Assembly (NCBI GenBank): GCA_947493005.1
Contig: CANLOY010000003.1
Span: 1-64,000, forward strand
Origin: an uncultured Roseivirga sp.
GTDB taxonomy: Bacteria > Bacteroidota > Bacteroidia > Cytophagales > Cyclobacteriaceae
Length of the DNA stretch: 64,000 nt
Reading direction: 5' to 3'
Part shown: positions 36,882 to 45,188 of the stretch, one piece after another
Layout: every line of letters starts with the position of its first letter
How positions within the stretch are numbered: position 1 is the first letter of the stretch
The notes under the pieces: model-generated
What the model was told of the DNA's origin: nothing
Seen by the model: the letters and a program-made list of their open reading frames with translations, nothing else
The model's database searches: none
Program-made: the position numbers and the translations under genes

Positions 36882-37112
36882 TGTGATTTATTGTCTTTTG
36901 GAGCTATTTTAAGATTTTTATAATAAATTTTAATTATCAGATAACGTGCCAAATTTTGCTAAACGCTTGTTAATCAACATAAAATCATGCAAATGGCCTT
37001 GAGTAACGAACCTTTATTGGCAATATGTCAGATGTGGAGAATATTGTCATGAAATTCTGTCATGCTTGAATTTCATGATTCTTCGATTCTTGAAGATTCT
37101 TCGATATGTCTA

Positions 37113-37263
37113 ATATGGCACACACATGCACCAGCAAAGCTGTCACATAAGTCTGCCATTGCTCCCCTCCTGCAGGGTTAATTCGGCCGACCTTCTTAGA
37201 ATAAAATGCTGAAGCTAAACCCGAAGCTGTGTAACATAAAACTGTAAACATTATATAACACAA
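37113..37263. repeat. cassette-boundary repeat alpha, copy 1
   Basis: About 150 bases beginning near TGGCACACACATGCACCAGC, passing CACATAAGTCTGCCATT and CCCTCCTG, and ending with ATTATATAACAC. It aligns with copies at 39451-39597 and 41749-41877, all in the same orientation. The open frame across it on the other strand is not kept in the other copies. In the 647-base gap between the MBL gene and the nuclease-protease gene I see this repeat, repeat beta copy 2 and no supported gene. Confidence 0.8.
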
Positions 37264-37266
37264 TAT

Positions 37267-37400
37267 CAAAAACTCTCGCGCACCAATTCAGCCCGCGGCC
37301 ACGCTGTTCCAACCCTGGATTTTATTCTACCCGTCCGCTGTGCCGGTTCCCGTCAATGGCCAGTCCTTCACATAAGATTCGCCAGGCTAGCCTTTCTATA
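37267..37400. repeat. dispersed repeat beta, copy 2
   Basis: Second copy of the segment at 31776-31912, starting right after the end of repeat alpha copy 1. Together the two beta copies bracket the small frame, the membrane gene, the E2-E1-JAB gene and the MBL gene. Confidence 0.7.
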
Positions 37401-37528
37401 TTTTCTCGTGTACGTCCTGTGCTCACTGAAAGAAAAAGCATAAATGTTGGCAGCTAGTTTTACCGATGCATTTCTACAAGTCAATGCCATTTCTTTCTTA
37501 TTTATTGGTTAGGAACCTAAGTATCGAC

Positions 37529-39274
37529 TTAAGCGTGTGGAATTGTTTCCATCAATTCGGTTTCTTCGAAGTAGTCCAAATTGATAGTGGAAACTTCACC
37601 CTGACGAGAGAAAATAACATTTGACACATCCATTAACAATTCTGATAATGCTGTTTTTGCTGTTAACTCTTCCTTCACCTTGTGACCAAGTAATGCCATT
37701 ACTTCTATTGTAATTGGAAGCACATGCTCACCTTTATCCTTATATCCAGTCATGAGTTCTTTGTCAAAAATGTTTTCATCCCAATGAGACAGTGCGGTTC
37801 CTGCGCCACCATCAAGTTCTACTTCCATTTTTTCAAGATCGCCTAATTTCGAAATAGCATTGTTCTTAAATTTCCCTGTATTTCGATCGAACAGTTTTTT
37901 CCATTCGTTCCAGCCTATACCAAGCGTATGTCCTATTTCGTGGATTATAGTTCCTGCAATTTCATCTGAGGTAAATTTTCCTAGATATTTAGTATTAAAC
38001 TCAACACGGCCATATATAACACCATCTTTCTCATAGGGCTTATAAGCTCTCGCGATTGTTCTTCCTCTATTTCTAAATGTTCCTAACCGGATTACAATAT
38101 TATTCTTAGGCTGTACAAACCTATTCCAGAAGTTGCAGGAAGTTCTAGCACCCTGTTTTAGTTTTCCCCCCATATCTGAAGTAATTTTGTAAGTAATAAA
38201 GTTTTCCTTTACAATTTGTTCACTTGGCTTGAGATCACCTGCAAGGCTTTTAGCTGCCAAAAGCCAAGAGATAGTATGTTGGATGTTTTTCAATTGGCCG
38301 ATGTCGTCATCTGTTAAAGTTCGGCTTAAACTATTTATTCGAGTTGCCTCAGACTTAAGAGCTTCAATAAGGTCATCAGTTGAGTTAGCTTCTGCACGTG
38401 CCTTGTCTAAAGAGGATTGAGATGATTCTTGTTTGGATTCCTGCTTCCTAATGTTTTGAATAAGGCGGCTTTGAGATTCAGATTCTTGACCTTCTTCTAT
38501 TGCATTGGACCCTAACGGTATATCACGACTCCAAGAATCAAAAAACTTTAAATTAGTTGCTTCTTCCACTTCCTCAAGACTTGCTTTATAATCTTCTGGA
38601 GAAGAACTTGACGGGGCATTTTGTGGAATAATAAAACAGTCAATATGTGCCTTCGATAAAGTGTCAAATGGATATTTATAAGGATCGACCGTAATACAAA
38701 AGTAGGCATCTGGAACAGGTAGATACTTTCCTCTTCCTCGATTAATTGATGTTGGTTCTTGACCAAATATGGGTCCAACGGTAACCCAAACGTGATCTTT
38801 TTCTCCTGGTTCATCCTCGATATTCCGAATTGCGTCTTCTAGCTTAAGCCATACCCCTTGATTAAGAGATCCATATTGTGGGCTCATATTGGACATAAAA
38901 AAGGTTTCCATCTGTGCAAGGCGTCCAAATTGTCTGTTGATGACTTCATTTGGGGTCATATGACCTACATTTAGTTTTATACCTCCTATTTTTCCAAATG
39001 TGTTTTTCCCAATTCGATTCTCTTCAACGAGTCTTAAGTCGTTATAATAGTTAATCGGACGATCATATTTCACATCGTCTTTAGCATAGGCAACTCTGTA
39101 GGCTGACCATAATGGTTGAAGTCTATCTGGACAAAACCCAGCAACATAGCCTTGGTTTACTAAAATTTGCACCTGTCTTGTTTCATCAAGGTTTTGAGGT
39201 GCACCTCGCCACATATGTAAATCAATTAGATGCACTTGATTTTCACATTTGGGATGAATTATTGTGTTGTCCAT
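37529..39274 (-). CDS. NUC1-type nuclease fused to a leishmanolysin-like zinc metalloprotease
   Basis: The 581-residue protein has two catalytic halves and no signal peptide. Residues ~40-220 match the DNA/RNA non-specific (beta-beta-alpha metal) endonucleases: N-V-G-H-M at 102-106 (catalytic His105, though the usual D-R-G-H is N-V-G-H) and F-F-M-S-N-M-S-P-Q at 125-133 (metal-binding Asn129). A Ser/Gln/Glu-rich linker spans ~255-300. Residues ~380-580 carry H-E-I-G-H-T-L-G-I-G-W at 445-455, G-G-A-G-T-A-L-S-H-W at 489-498 (third ligand His497) and E-L-M-T-G-Y (Met508), the leishmanolysin/metzincin set. It is probably a cytoplasmic conflict effector; this is inferred. Alpha repeats flank it. 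Confidence 0.85.
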   Translation of the reverse strand: MDNTIIHPKCENQVHLIDLHMWRGAPQNLDETRQVQILVNQGYVAGFCPDRLQPLWSAYRVAYAKDDVKYDRPINYYNDLRLVEENRIGKNTFGKIGGIKLNVGHMTPNEVINRQFGRLAQMETFFMSNMSPQYGSLNQGVWLKLEDAIRNIEDEPGEKDHVWVTVGPIFGQEPTSINRGRGKYLPVPDAYFCITVDPYKYPFDTLSKAHIDCFIIPQNAPSSSSPEDYKASLEEVEEATNLKFFDSWSRDIPLGSNAIEEGQESESQSRLIQNIRKQESKQESSQSSLDKARAEANSTDDLIEALKSEATRINSLSRTLTDDDIGQLKNIQHTISWLLAAKSLAGDLKPSEQIVKENFITYKITSDMGGKLKQGARTSCNFWNRFVQPKNNIVIRLGTFRNRGRTIARAYKPYEKDGVIYGRVEFNTKYLGKFTSDEIAGTIIHEIGHTLGIGWNEWKKLFDRNTGKFKNNAISKLGDLEKMEVELDGGAGTALSHWDENIFDKELMTGYKDKGEHVLPITIEVMALLGHKVKEELTAKTALSELLMDVSNVIFSRQGEVSTINLDYFEETELMETIPHA

Positions 39275-39450
39275 TCTACTCGTTTTTTTTGAAAAAATCT
39301 TTATTAAATATCCATCTTATATGGATTAGTTTCAATACCCATTTATAGGTATTTTATAGATTGTTTTAGGTAGACTTTAGATAAAAAGAAAGAAACAAGA
39401 ATTCATTTATAACTAAATGATAAAATTAATATTGCTAGATCACGCTCTAA

Positions 39451-39597
39451 ATGCCACACTTATGTGACACGCTTTGCTGGCACATAAGTGTGGCATTGCC
39501 TTCCCTCCTATTTGGTTATAAAGGCCAACTGCTTAGAACAAAATGCTGAAGCTAAACCCTAAGCTGCTTAACATAAAACTGTAAACATTATGTAATA
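39451..39597. repeat. cassette-boundary repeat alpha, copy 2, with a perfect 16-bp palindrome
   Basis: Starts with ATGCCACACTTATGTG (39451-39466) and its exact inverse CACATAAGTGTGGCAT (39481-39496) around a 14-base loop. It continues through CCTTCCCTCCT and AAAATGCTGAAGCTAAACC to a degenerate ATTATGTAATACC end. The ~175 bases from the nuclease-protease start to this repeat hold no gene I can see; they are AT-rich and presumably include that gene's promoter. Confidence 0.8.
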
Positions 39598-39631
39598 CCT
39601 TCTGTGTTTCATAATTAGTTTTATGTTTAAA

Positions 39632-39639
39632 TAGCTTTG
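39632..39639 (+). promoter_or_regulatory. -7 box for the DUF4262 gene
   Basis: TAGCTTTG matches TAnnTTTG and lies about 40 bases before the ATG at 39680. It sits in a short segment (ATAATTAGTTTTATG...AAATAG, 39611-39633) that resembles 31704-31728, so the promoter may belong to the repeated cassette boundary. Confidence 0.45.
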
Positions 39640-39679
39640 GTACGCTTAGTAATTGAGAATTATTGTATTTTTTGCCCCT

Positions 39680-40423
39680 ATGGATGATCACTACAATCAT
39701 GATGAGCAAATCACCGCTAATATCTTAAAAGACATTGATGAACATGGTGTACACATTGCGTTTGTTGATACAGATGGATACTCTCCTTGTTTTGGCTATT
39801 CCATAGGCTTATATAAAGGATACAATCATCCTGAGCTTATTATCATAGGCTTGCCTCAGGAATTAATTGGAGCAATAATCAATGGAGTTAAGAGCGAAAT
39901 TGAAAATGGCACGAAGTATATTGAAGAGGTCAAATATGATGGATTTCTTCAGGGATATCCAATGCAATTCGTAGAAGTCCAATTGGGACATTATCAAGAC
40001 TATGTAGGTTATGCGGGTTGGTATAATGACAACTCATTTAATTTTCCAGTTTTGCAAATGGTGTGGCCAGATAAAGAAAACTGCTTCCCGTGGGACGATG
40101 ACTTCAATCCTAATTTCAAGTTTCAGCAATCATTGCTTGATAGAAATGTGAACTTCAAGTTTCTTGAGGAACGAAATCTTGGGGTGTACACCACATCAGA
40201 AGTTTTGGAAGGCGCACTCATAAGATTTGTATATCACAATGAGGACGGGGATTGGCAATTTCATTCTGAACAAGAACCTAATCTCGAACATGCCAAAGTG
40301 GTTTGTCTGGAAGACTTGGTAAACCGTGACCCTTCGCTTAATGAGATTTACTATTTGAATTATGGAGAATCAGCTGAAAGGTCTGATGTAAATTCAGGAT
40401 GGAAAGTGTTTAATGCCGATTAG
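39680..40423 (+). CDS. DUF4262-family protein
   Basis: From the ATG at 39680 the protein is 247 residues. The first ~150 match DUF4262: G-V-H-I-A-F-V-D-T-D-G near residues 21-31, an F-G-Y-S-I-G-L motif, H-P-E-L-I-I-I-G-L-P, and a G-Y-A-G-W-Y motif near 118-123. Function is unknown; members are cytoplasmic and often found in accessory DNA. An upstream TTG at 39653 is less likely. Its stop directly precedes the ATG of the next gene, so the two are coupled. Confidence 0.8.
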   Translation: MDDHYNHDEQITANILKDIDEHGVHIAFVDTDGYSPCFGYSIGLYKGYNHPELIIIGLPQELIGAIINGVKSEIENGTKYIEEVKYDGFLQGYPMQFVEVQLGHYQDYVGYAGWYNDNSFNFPVLQMVWPDKENCFPWDDDFNPNFKFQQSLLDRNVNFKFLEERNLGVYTTSEVLEGALIRFVYHNEDGDWQFHSEQEPNLEHAKVVCLEDLVNRDPSLNEIYYLNYGESAERSDVNSGWKVFNAD

Positions 40424-41734
40424 ATGTCAAAACTCTACAAGAAATATTCTAATGAACCCTGGACATTGTGGCTTCTCATATGTCTAAGCCGACAAATAAA
40501 AAGACAGTCTTGGCTAAAAAGTGTTCATGACAAAATCATGGAGAAAGATTTGGGTGAGAGTGGCATTGTGCCTAATCATCCAGAATGGGAATATTACTAT
40601 CATGGGATGGGGCTCTGTCTGACAGGGCCAAATAATGAAGTAATTGATGTTGACTTTCACGATGAAGATGGTTTAACAATTGACCCATACTTTTTTACAA
40701 CGAGAATATTCGAATTGTCAGAACCAGATATTCCTGAAGCTCGCTTGAGACACTGGTTACCAGAGGCAGAATTGATCGTTTTGCTTATCAGAAATTTACA
40801 AGGCAGTCTTTTCTCTCCCAGAAGGTCACATGTCTTTCGATTAAATAAGAAATACCAAGCTGACTGGGAATATCTGAATGAAATTGATCCTTTGAGTATT
40901 GAAGAAGGAAACGCCAGCGATCGAGAAGAACTAAAGAAGAATCATAAAGGCTTTCAAAAATGGTTATTGAAGGAATTAAAACGAAGAAACCTCAGACCAT
41001 TGAGTTTCGAAGCCATTGTCAAGAATTTATCTGATGAAAAGCAGGCTCATGTTTGTTTAAAAAACTTAAAGAAAATAGATCATAAGATGGCTGCGGCATT
41101 GAAGATTCTATCAACAAACAATGCTGCTCCTATGAAAGAGATTGTTGGAATTCTAAAGAAACTCAATCCCAATAAACATCACCCCTACCTTGCTCATACA
41201 GTTTGTAACTTTTTGTTAAATAGAGATTCGGAAAGAGAGCTCTGCTTTGAGACATTAAGAGCTTTTTCAGACAAAAGAGTTGTCAAAGGTTATTCTGGAA
41301 ACCCTTACGACTATGACCTCGCACATTTAATGCTAAAGCATAGTCCAAATGAAGGGCTCACACTTCTCAGAAGAGCGCTTAGGTCTTCTACTCCAGATTC
41401 TGTCGAAAGTTCGGCAGCACTTATGGCGGCAATTGATGAGGATTGGAGTAATCAAGAACTTATGCAAGTCTTAAATGATAGAAGCTTTGATGAGAACCCA
41501 ACAAACAGACGTTATATAGTTTCGGCCCTAATGAACAGTAAGAATAAATCTGTTCGAGAATTTGGACAAGAGAGAATGCCGAGTTCAAGAGTCCGTGAAG
41601 AAAACGAAATAGGTTTTACTTTTGACGAAGTTGTCGAGCACAATTTAGACGATTCGTTTACTATGCACCTCGAAAAGGTCAAGAAAGATCTATCCGAGTT
41701 GAATCTTGAAGAGATAAGGGCTGTTATAATCTAA
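40424..41734 (+). CDS. DUF6896-like protein with a helical-repeat C-terminus
   Basis: The 436-residue protein has a region around residues 60-120 (H-G-M-G-L-C-L-T-G and V-D-F-H-D-E-D-G-L) that recalls DUF6896. A C-terminal half (~200-400) follows, made of paired helices resembling HEAT-type repeats (A-A-L-K-I-L-S, L-A-H-L-M-L-K-H-S). No signal peptide or catalytic motif is seen. It begins immediately after the DUF4262 gene; the pair form one transcription unit between two alpha repeats. A partner or immunity role is possible but only by context. Confidence 0.65.
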   Translation: MSKLYKKYSNEPWTLWLLICLSRQIKRQSWLKSVHDKIMEKDLGESGIVPNHPEWEYYYHGMGLCLTGPNNEVIDVDFHDEDGLTIDPYFFTTRIFELSEPDIPEARLRHWLPEAELIVLLIRNLQGSLFSPRRSHVFRLNKKYQADWEYLNEIDPLSIEEGNASDREELKKNHKGFQKWLLKELKRRNLRPLSFEAIVKNLSDEKQAHVCLKNLKKIDHKMAAALKILSTNNAAPMKEIVGILKKLNPNKHHPYLAHTVCNFLLNRDSERELCFETLRAFSDKRVVKGYSGNPYDYDLAHLMLKHSPNEGLTLLRRALRSSTPDSVESSAALMAAIDEDWSNQELMQVLNDRSFDENPTNRRYIVSALMNSKNKSVREFGQERMPSSRVREENEIGFTFDEVVEHNLDDSFTMHLEKVKKDLSELNLEEIRAVII

Positions 41735-41748
41735 TATTTCAACCCTTA

Positions 41749-41877
41749 ATGCCACACACATGCGCCAGCAAACCATATCACATAAGTGTGCCATTACCTT
41801 CCCTCCTGCTCGCATAATTGGCCAGACGCTGCTTAGAATAAAACACTGAGCCAAAACTCGAAGCTGTATAACACCTA
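41749..41877. repeat. cassette-boundary repeat alpha, copy 3
   Basis: Begins ATGCCACACACATGCGCC, continues with CACATAAGTGTGCCATT, CCTTCCCTCCTGC and GCTTAGAATAAAA, and ends GTATAACACC. It follows the DUF6896-like gene by about 15 bases and precedes greB. Spacing from copy 2 (about 2.30 kb) is close to that between copies 1 and 2 (about 2.34 kb). Confidence 0.8.
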
Positions 41878-41950
41878 TGATTGTTCTACACGAACAAACT
41901 ATCCATCATTATATTATCTTGCGAAAATTTTCAAAACAGGATCATTTGTC

Positions 41951-42466
41951 ATGAGGCGAAAAATACCAGAATCAACACTACCAAAACTCAATCGCTCGCA
42001 ATTGATTACTCCTGAGGGCTTTCAAAAATTAAAGGAAGAGCATGATCACTTGTGGCGAGTTGAACGTCCAGACGTTACCGCTAAGGTTACATGGGCCGCA
42101 AGTTTGGGAGATCGTTCAGAAAATGCCGATTATCATTACAACAAAAAACGCCTTAGAGAAATTGATAATCGCGTTCGTTATTTATGTAAGTGTATTGATG
42201 ACTTCAAAGTTATTGACTACCACCCCAATCAAGAAGGAAAAGTGAATTTTGGTGCTTGGGTAGAAATTAAAAATGAAGAGAAAGGTCTTCAAAATCGTTT
42301 TCGTATTGTTGGTTACGAAGAGTTAATCGGTAACAAAGATTATATCTCTATGGACTCCCCGATGGCTAAAGCGCTTCTTGATAAAACTGTTGGAGATGAA
42401 GCTATAGTTAAAACCAAAATGGGTGATTTTACATGGAAAATTCTTAAAATAGAGTATCAGAAGTAG
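41951..42466 (+). CDS. greB: GreB-type transcript cleavage factor
   Basis: Gre factors enter the RNA polymerase secondary channel and make it cleave backtracked RNA. The 171-residue protein has the N-terminal coiled coil (residues ~19-90) with the tip S-L-G-D-R-S-E-N-A-D-Y, whose D54 and E57 are the catalytic acidic pair. The C-terminal domain has Q-E-G-K-V-N-F-G-A-W-V and K-D-Y-I-S-M-D-S-P-M-A-K-A-L-L. The sequence is of the GreB type typical of Proteobacteria (A-A-S-L-G-D-R-S-E-N-A-D-Y, N-K-K-R-L-R-E-I-D) more than the GreA usual in Bacteroidota. It lies just beyond an alpha repeat, consistent with acquisition by transfer. Confidence 0.9.
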   Translation: MRRKIPESTLPKLNRSQLITPEGFQKLKEEHDHLWRVERPDVTAKVTWAASLGDRSENADYHYNKKRLREIDNRVRYLCKCIDDFKVIDYHPNQEGKVNFGAWVEIKNEEKGLQNRFRIVGYEELIGNKDYISMDSPMAKALLDKTVGDEAIVKTKMGDFTWKILKIEYQK

Positions 42467-42538
42467 TATAACCAAAATAGATCTCAGGCCTCGCATGTAA
42501 TCTGCATTAGCACAGTATTTAACACATAATTGCCTTAA

Positions 42539-42570
42539 ACAAAAAAGAGGGTACCCTTTGAGGCACCCTC
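42539..42570 (-). terminator. terminator for the osmC-like gene
   Basis: Read on the minus strand, GAGGGTGCC pairs with GGTACCCTC (one mismatch) around a six-base loop and is followed by a T run (A run at 42540-42546 on the plus strand). It lies about 55 bases past the stop at 42627. Confidence 0.75.
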
Positions 42571-42626
42571 CATTTATATTCTTTGTGTATTACTTTGTTA
42601 CAATAAGAGTTGGATCACTCTCCCAA

Positions 42627-43232
42627 TCAATCATCATTCTCTGACGAACGATTAATAGCTTCCTTACCATTGTAAACCAATCGTGTCGACCAAGGAATTG
42701 GGTTTCTCAAGGCAAAATGTGCCATGCACCCGTTTTCTGCTTCGTTGAGCAAGTCTTTGATGTTTTCTTCTGGCTCAGGACTATCAATAATTACGTGCGT
42801 TTCTACCATATCACAACGGCCATCCGTCATATACCCGTGTTCACGCATGTGTCCAAGGTTTGTTGCAAATACAATACGCTGTTCTAGCTTCAAGCTATCT
42901 ACCTGAATTTTTCTTGCAGTAAGAATATCGGTTAAATGCGTCATGAGACAAAAACCAATTCCTGCAGAAAAGAAAGCCAATGGTGGTGGTGCAGTATCTT
43001 CCCCTACTGGTGGTTGCTCATCACAATAGAGCTTAACAGGACTAAAGCCAGGGATGTTGACAGAAACCACACCAGTTTTACTCTGCATATTACCGGCCTC
43101 AGCACTGAGATTTACTTCAAAGCGGTAAGGTTCCGGATGGCGAGCCTTCTTAAATTTGGTGGATTCATATTGAGTTTTGGCGGGTTGCTCGGCACTGAGT
43201 TCACCGACATGATAAAATTTCTTTTCTGACAT
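42627..43232 (-). CDS. OsmC-family protein
   Basis: A 201-residue protein has the OsmC fold and its two redox Cys, the first in A-G-I-G-F-C-L-M-T-H on the long central helix and the second in E-N-G-C-M-A-H near the end. The partner E-Q-R-I strand lies between them. Members reduce organic hydroperoxides, though some act differently. I choose the ATG at 43232 (M-S-E-K-K-F-Y-H-V) over 43271. It is transcribed alone, converging toward the accessory island and ending at the terminator at 42539-42570. Confidence 0.85.
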   Translation of the reverse strand: MSEKKFYHVGELSAEQPAKTQYESTKFKKARHPEPYRFEVNLSAEAGNMQSKTGVVSVNIPGFSPVKLYCDEQPPVGEDTAPPPLAFFSAGIGFCLMTHLTDILTARKIQVDSLKLEQRIVFATNLGHMREHGYMTDGRCDMVETHVIIDSPEPEENIKDLLNEAENGCMAHFALRNPIPWSTRLVYNGKEAINRSSENDD

Positions 43233-43336
43233 TCTCTGTTCTGTTTTATACAAACAAATATGCGTTCTCAACCAGTCTAATCCAAGACAAAAACTGTTGA
43301 TATATCTATTCGATCAAAGACTTAACTCTATTCCCT

Positions 43337-44209
43337 TTACAGTCTCACCAATCCTGCCAACCAGCTCACACTTTGCACTCCAGTCAAAGGAAAAGCCGTT
43401 TGATGGTTTCCTTCTAGTATTTGGTAGGTCAGCGATAAGGTTTGGTCGTTTCTGGACTTCAATAGGTCAATGAGTTGCTTTATGTACTCTCCTGACTCCT
43501 TCTCCAAAGTGCCAAAGGAAATAAAAACATTGGCATTGAGACCTTTATTCTTCAACACTGTATTGGAAGCAAGCTCTGTAAAAAAAGGGATATTACCCTT
43601 TATTGCAGGGCTACCCAGAATATAGTTTTTAAAGGTGTCGGGCTTCGAAAGCAATGCGTAAGTGCCGAATTCTCCACCTGCTGAATAACCAAAGTAACTA
43701 TGTTTGTCGGGATCGGTATTATAATGAACTTCAACAAATTGAATTACATTATTTCGAATGAATTCCAGGTGTCTATTGGCCTGCCCAAGTTGATATTTGG
43801 CCTGAACTTCAGGATTGCTGGAAGGTACCACGCTATAATCTCTAAAACGGCTTACATGTGCCCCATGTTCTTTGACCAAACCCTCATCGATATCCTTTTG
43901 CCATGATATACCTACTAATATGATATCTTCAATAATGTATTCAGTAGCAGCCGATAGTATTTCAATATGCCACATGGCATCGGTAGTAAAAAGCACAGGG
44001 TATCGTTTCTTAGTATCTTCTTCTGAATACCCCTCAGGTAGTTTTATATATAGTTCGTATTGCCTGTTATTTTCAGTATCCTTTAATGGAATTACCTGCA
44101 TTCGAGGCATTTCTAAACTGGTGACATCGAACATCAGAGAGTTACTTTCCTGAGTATAAGCATTCAGGGAAAGCATCGTAAATAGAATTAAAAATGTAGT
44201 TGTTTTCAT
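43337..44209 (-). CDS. secreted esterase of the enterochelin-esterase/esterase-D type
   Basis: The 290-residue alpha/beta-hydrolase has a signal peptide (cleavage near residue 19, T-Q). Early strands carry the Y-E-L-Y-I-K-L-P-E-G-Y and Y-P-V-L-F-T-T-D-A motifs, the nucleophile Ser is in G-Y-S-A-G-G near residue 173, and a C-terminal His in E-G-N-H-Q-T near 265 completes the triad. Family members cleave siderophore or acyl esters. It is the last gene of a five-gene minus-strand run, 40 bases after the propeller lipoprotein. Confidence 0.85.
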   Translation of the reverse strand: MKTTTFLILFTMLSLNAYTQESNSLMFDVTSLEMPRMQVIPLKDTENNRQYELYIKLPEGYSEEDTKKRYPVLFTTDAMWHIEILSAATEYIIEDIILVGISWQKDIDEGLVKEHGAHVSRFRDYSVVPSSNPEVQAKYQLGQANRHLEFIRNNVIQFVEVHYNTDPDKHSYFGYSAGGEFGTYALLSKPDTFKNYILGSPAIKGNIPFFTELASNTVLKNKGLNANVFISFGTLEKESGEYIKQLIDLLKSRNDQTLSLTYQILEGNHQTAFPLTGVQSVSWLAGLVRL

Positions 44210-44249
44210 TAGTTTTTACTTTCTATTAAGGCTTGTTGTCAACAGTGAG

Positions 44250-45134
44250 TTATTTTCTCAGTTTCAACCAGGCAATTTGAGAGCCATTTTCTATTATCTT
44301 TTTCATGCCTGAACCATCACTATTAATCATGTAGACTTGTCTTTCATCTTTATCTGGATTACCAGTTACAAAAACCAGTTGAGCACCATCGGGTGACCAT
44401 GATGGATACCAACAGTCGAATTCTTGATGGGTCAATTGCTTTTGGTTAGAACCATCTATATTCATAGTATAGATTTGATGAACCCCTGTTCTGTTAGACA
44501 TAAATGCTACTTGAGTGCCATCAAGAGAAACTTCAGGGTGCCAATCTTCAGCTTCATTATTAGTTAGTTGAACCTGGTTGCTACCATCCGCATTAGCTAT
44601 GAAGATGTCACTGGGGCCAGGTTGAGAATGAAAAAGAATTCTACCATCCGGAGTGAAATATGGCCCTCCCCCATTTAGCCCTTTGACTTGTTTCTGAGCT
44701 GTACCGTCAGAATTCATTGTCCAGATCTTAAACTGTCGAACATTGGTCGAATCTTTATATGCCCTGGCAAAAACAATCTTACTTCCATCTGGTGACCATG
44801 TTGGTGAATTATCCCAATAGTCCTTTATGTAGGTTAACCGCTTTTTATTAGTACCGTCACTATTCATTGTATGAATAGACCATGTTTTTCTCTCATCGTA
44901 TTTAGCATAGAAGGCAAAGCGTTTTCCATCTGGTGACCAGGCAATGTACCCTCCCTTCTTATTTGTGCTTTTGATTCTTGATTCACCGTTAACATCACCA
45001 AGGTATATTTCTACATTCCCTGACTCTCCTGAAGAATAGGCAATGGAATGGGTAGATGCTGATTTTTGATTTTTCTGACAGGAAGAGAGTATTAAGAGTA
45101 AGGTCAGTATAGATGAAAATTTATTTTGTAGCAT
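44250..45134 (-). CDS. PD40/TolB-type beta-propeller lipoprotein
   Basis: From the ATG at 45134 the 294-residue protein begins with a lipoprotein signal (lipobox L-I-L-S-S-C near residue 18). About six blades follow, marked by repeated W-S-P-D-G-x-x-I/L-x-F motifs and an M-N-S-D-G / N-A-D-G-S turn at each blade, the classic TolB-propeller pattern. It likely binds a partner or ligand at the membrane surface. It lies between the permease and an esterase in the same operon. Confidence 0.87.
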   Translation of the reverse strand: MLQNKFSSILTLLLILSSCQKNQKSASTHSIAYSSGESGNVEIYLGDVNGESRIKSTNKKGGYIAWSPDGKRFAFYAKYDERKTWSIHTMNSDGTNKKRLTYIKDYWDNSPTWSPDGSKIVFARAYKDSTNVRQFKIWTMNSDGTAQKQVKGLNGGGPYFTPDGRILFHSQPGPSDIFIANADGSNQVQLTNNEAEDWHPEVSLDGTQVAFMSNRTGVHQIYTMNIDGSNQKQLTHQEFDCWYPSWSPDGAQLVFVTGNPDKDERQVYMINSDGSGMKKIIENGSQIAWLKLRK

Positions 45135-45188
45135 TTGTCTGGGTTTTAAGGAGTTGGTATTCATTTGAGTTTTAGTTGATCAACCCCT

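Noticed and set aside
37060..37269. 69-residue minus-strand frame within alpha repeat copy 1
   Set aside because: The equivalent strand of alpha copy 2 has an early stop, so the frame is not conserved.
37113..41877. Integron attC sites
   Set aside because: Some ends resemble the RYYYAAC and GTTRRRY core sites, but not in all copies, and no integrase is in the window. I keep only a repeat-bounded cassette description.
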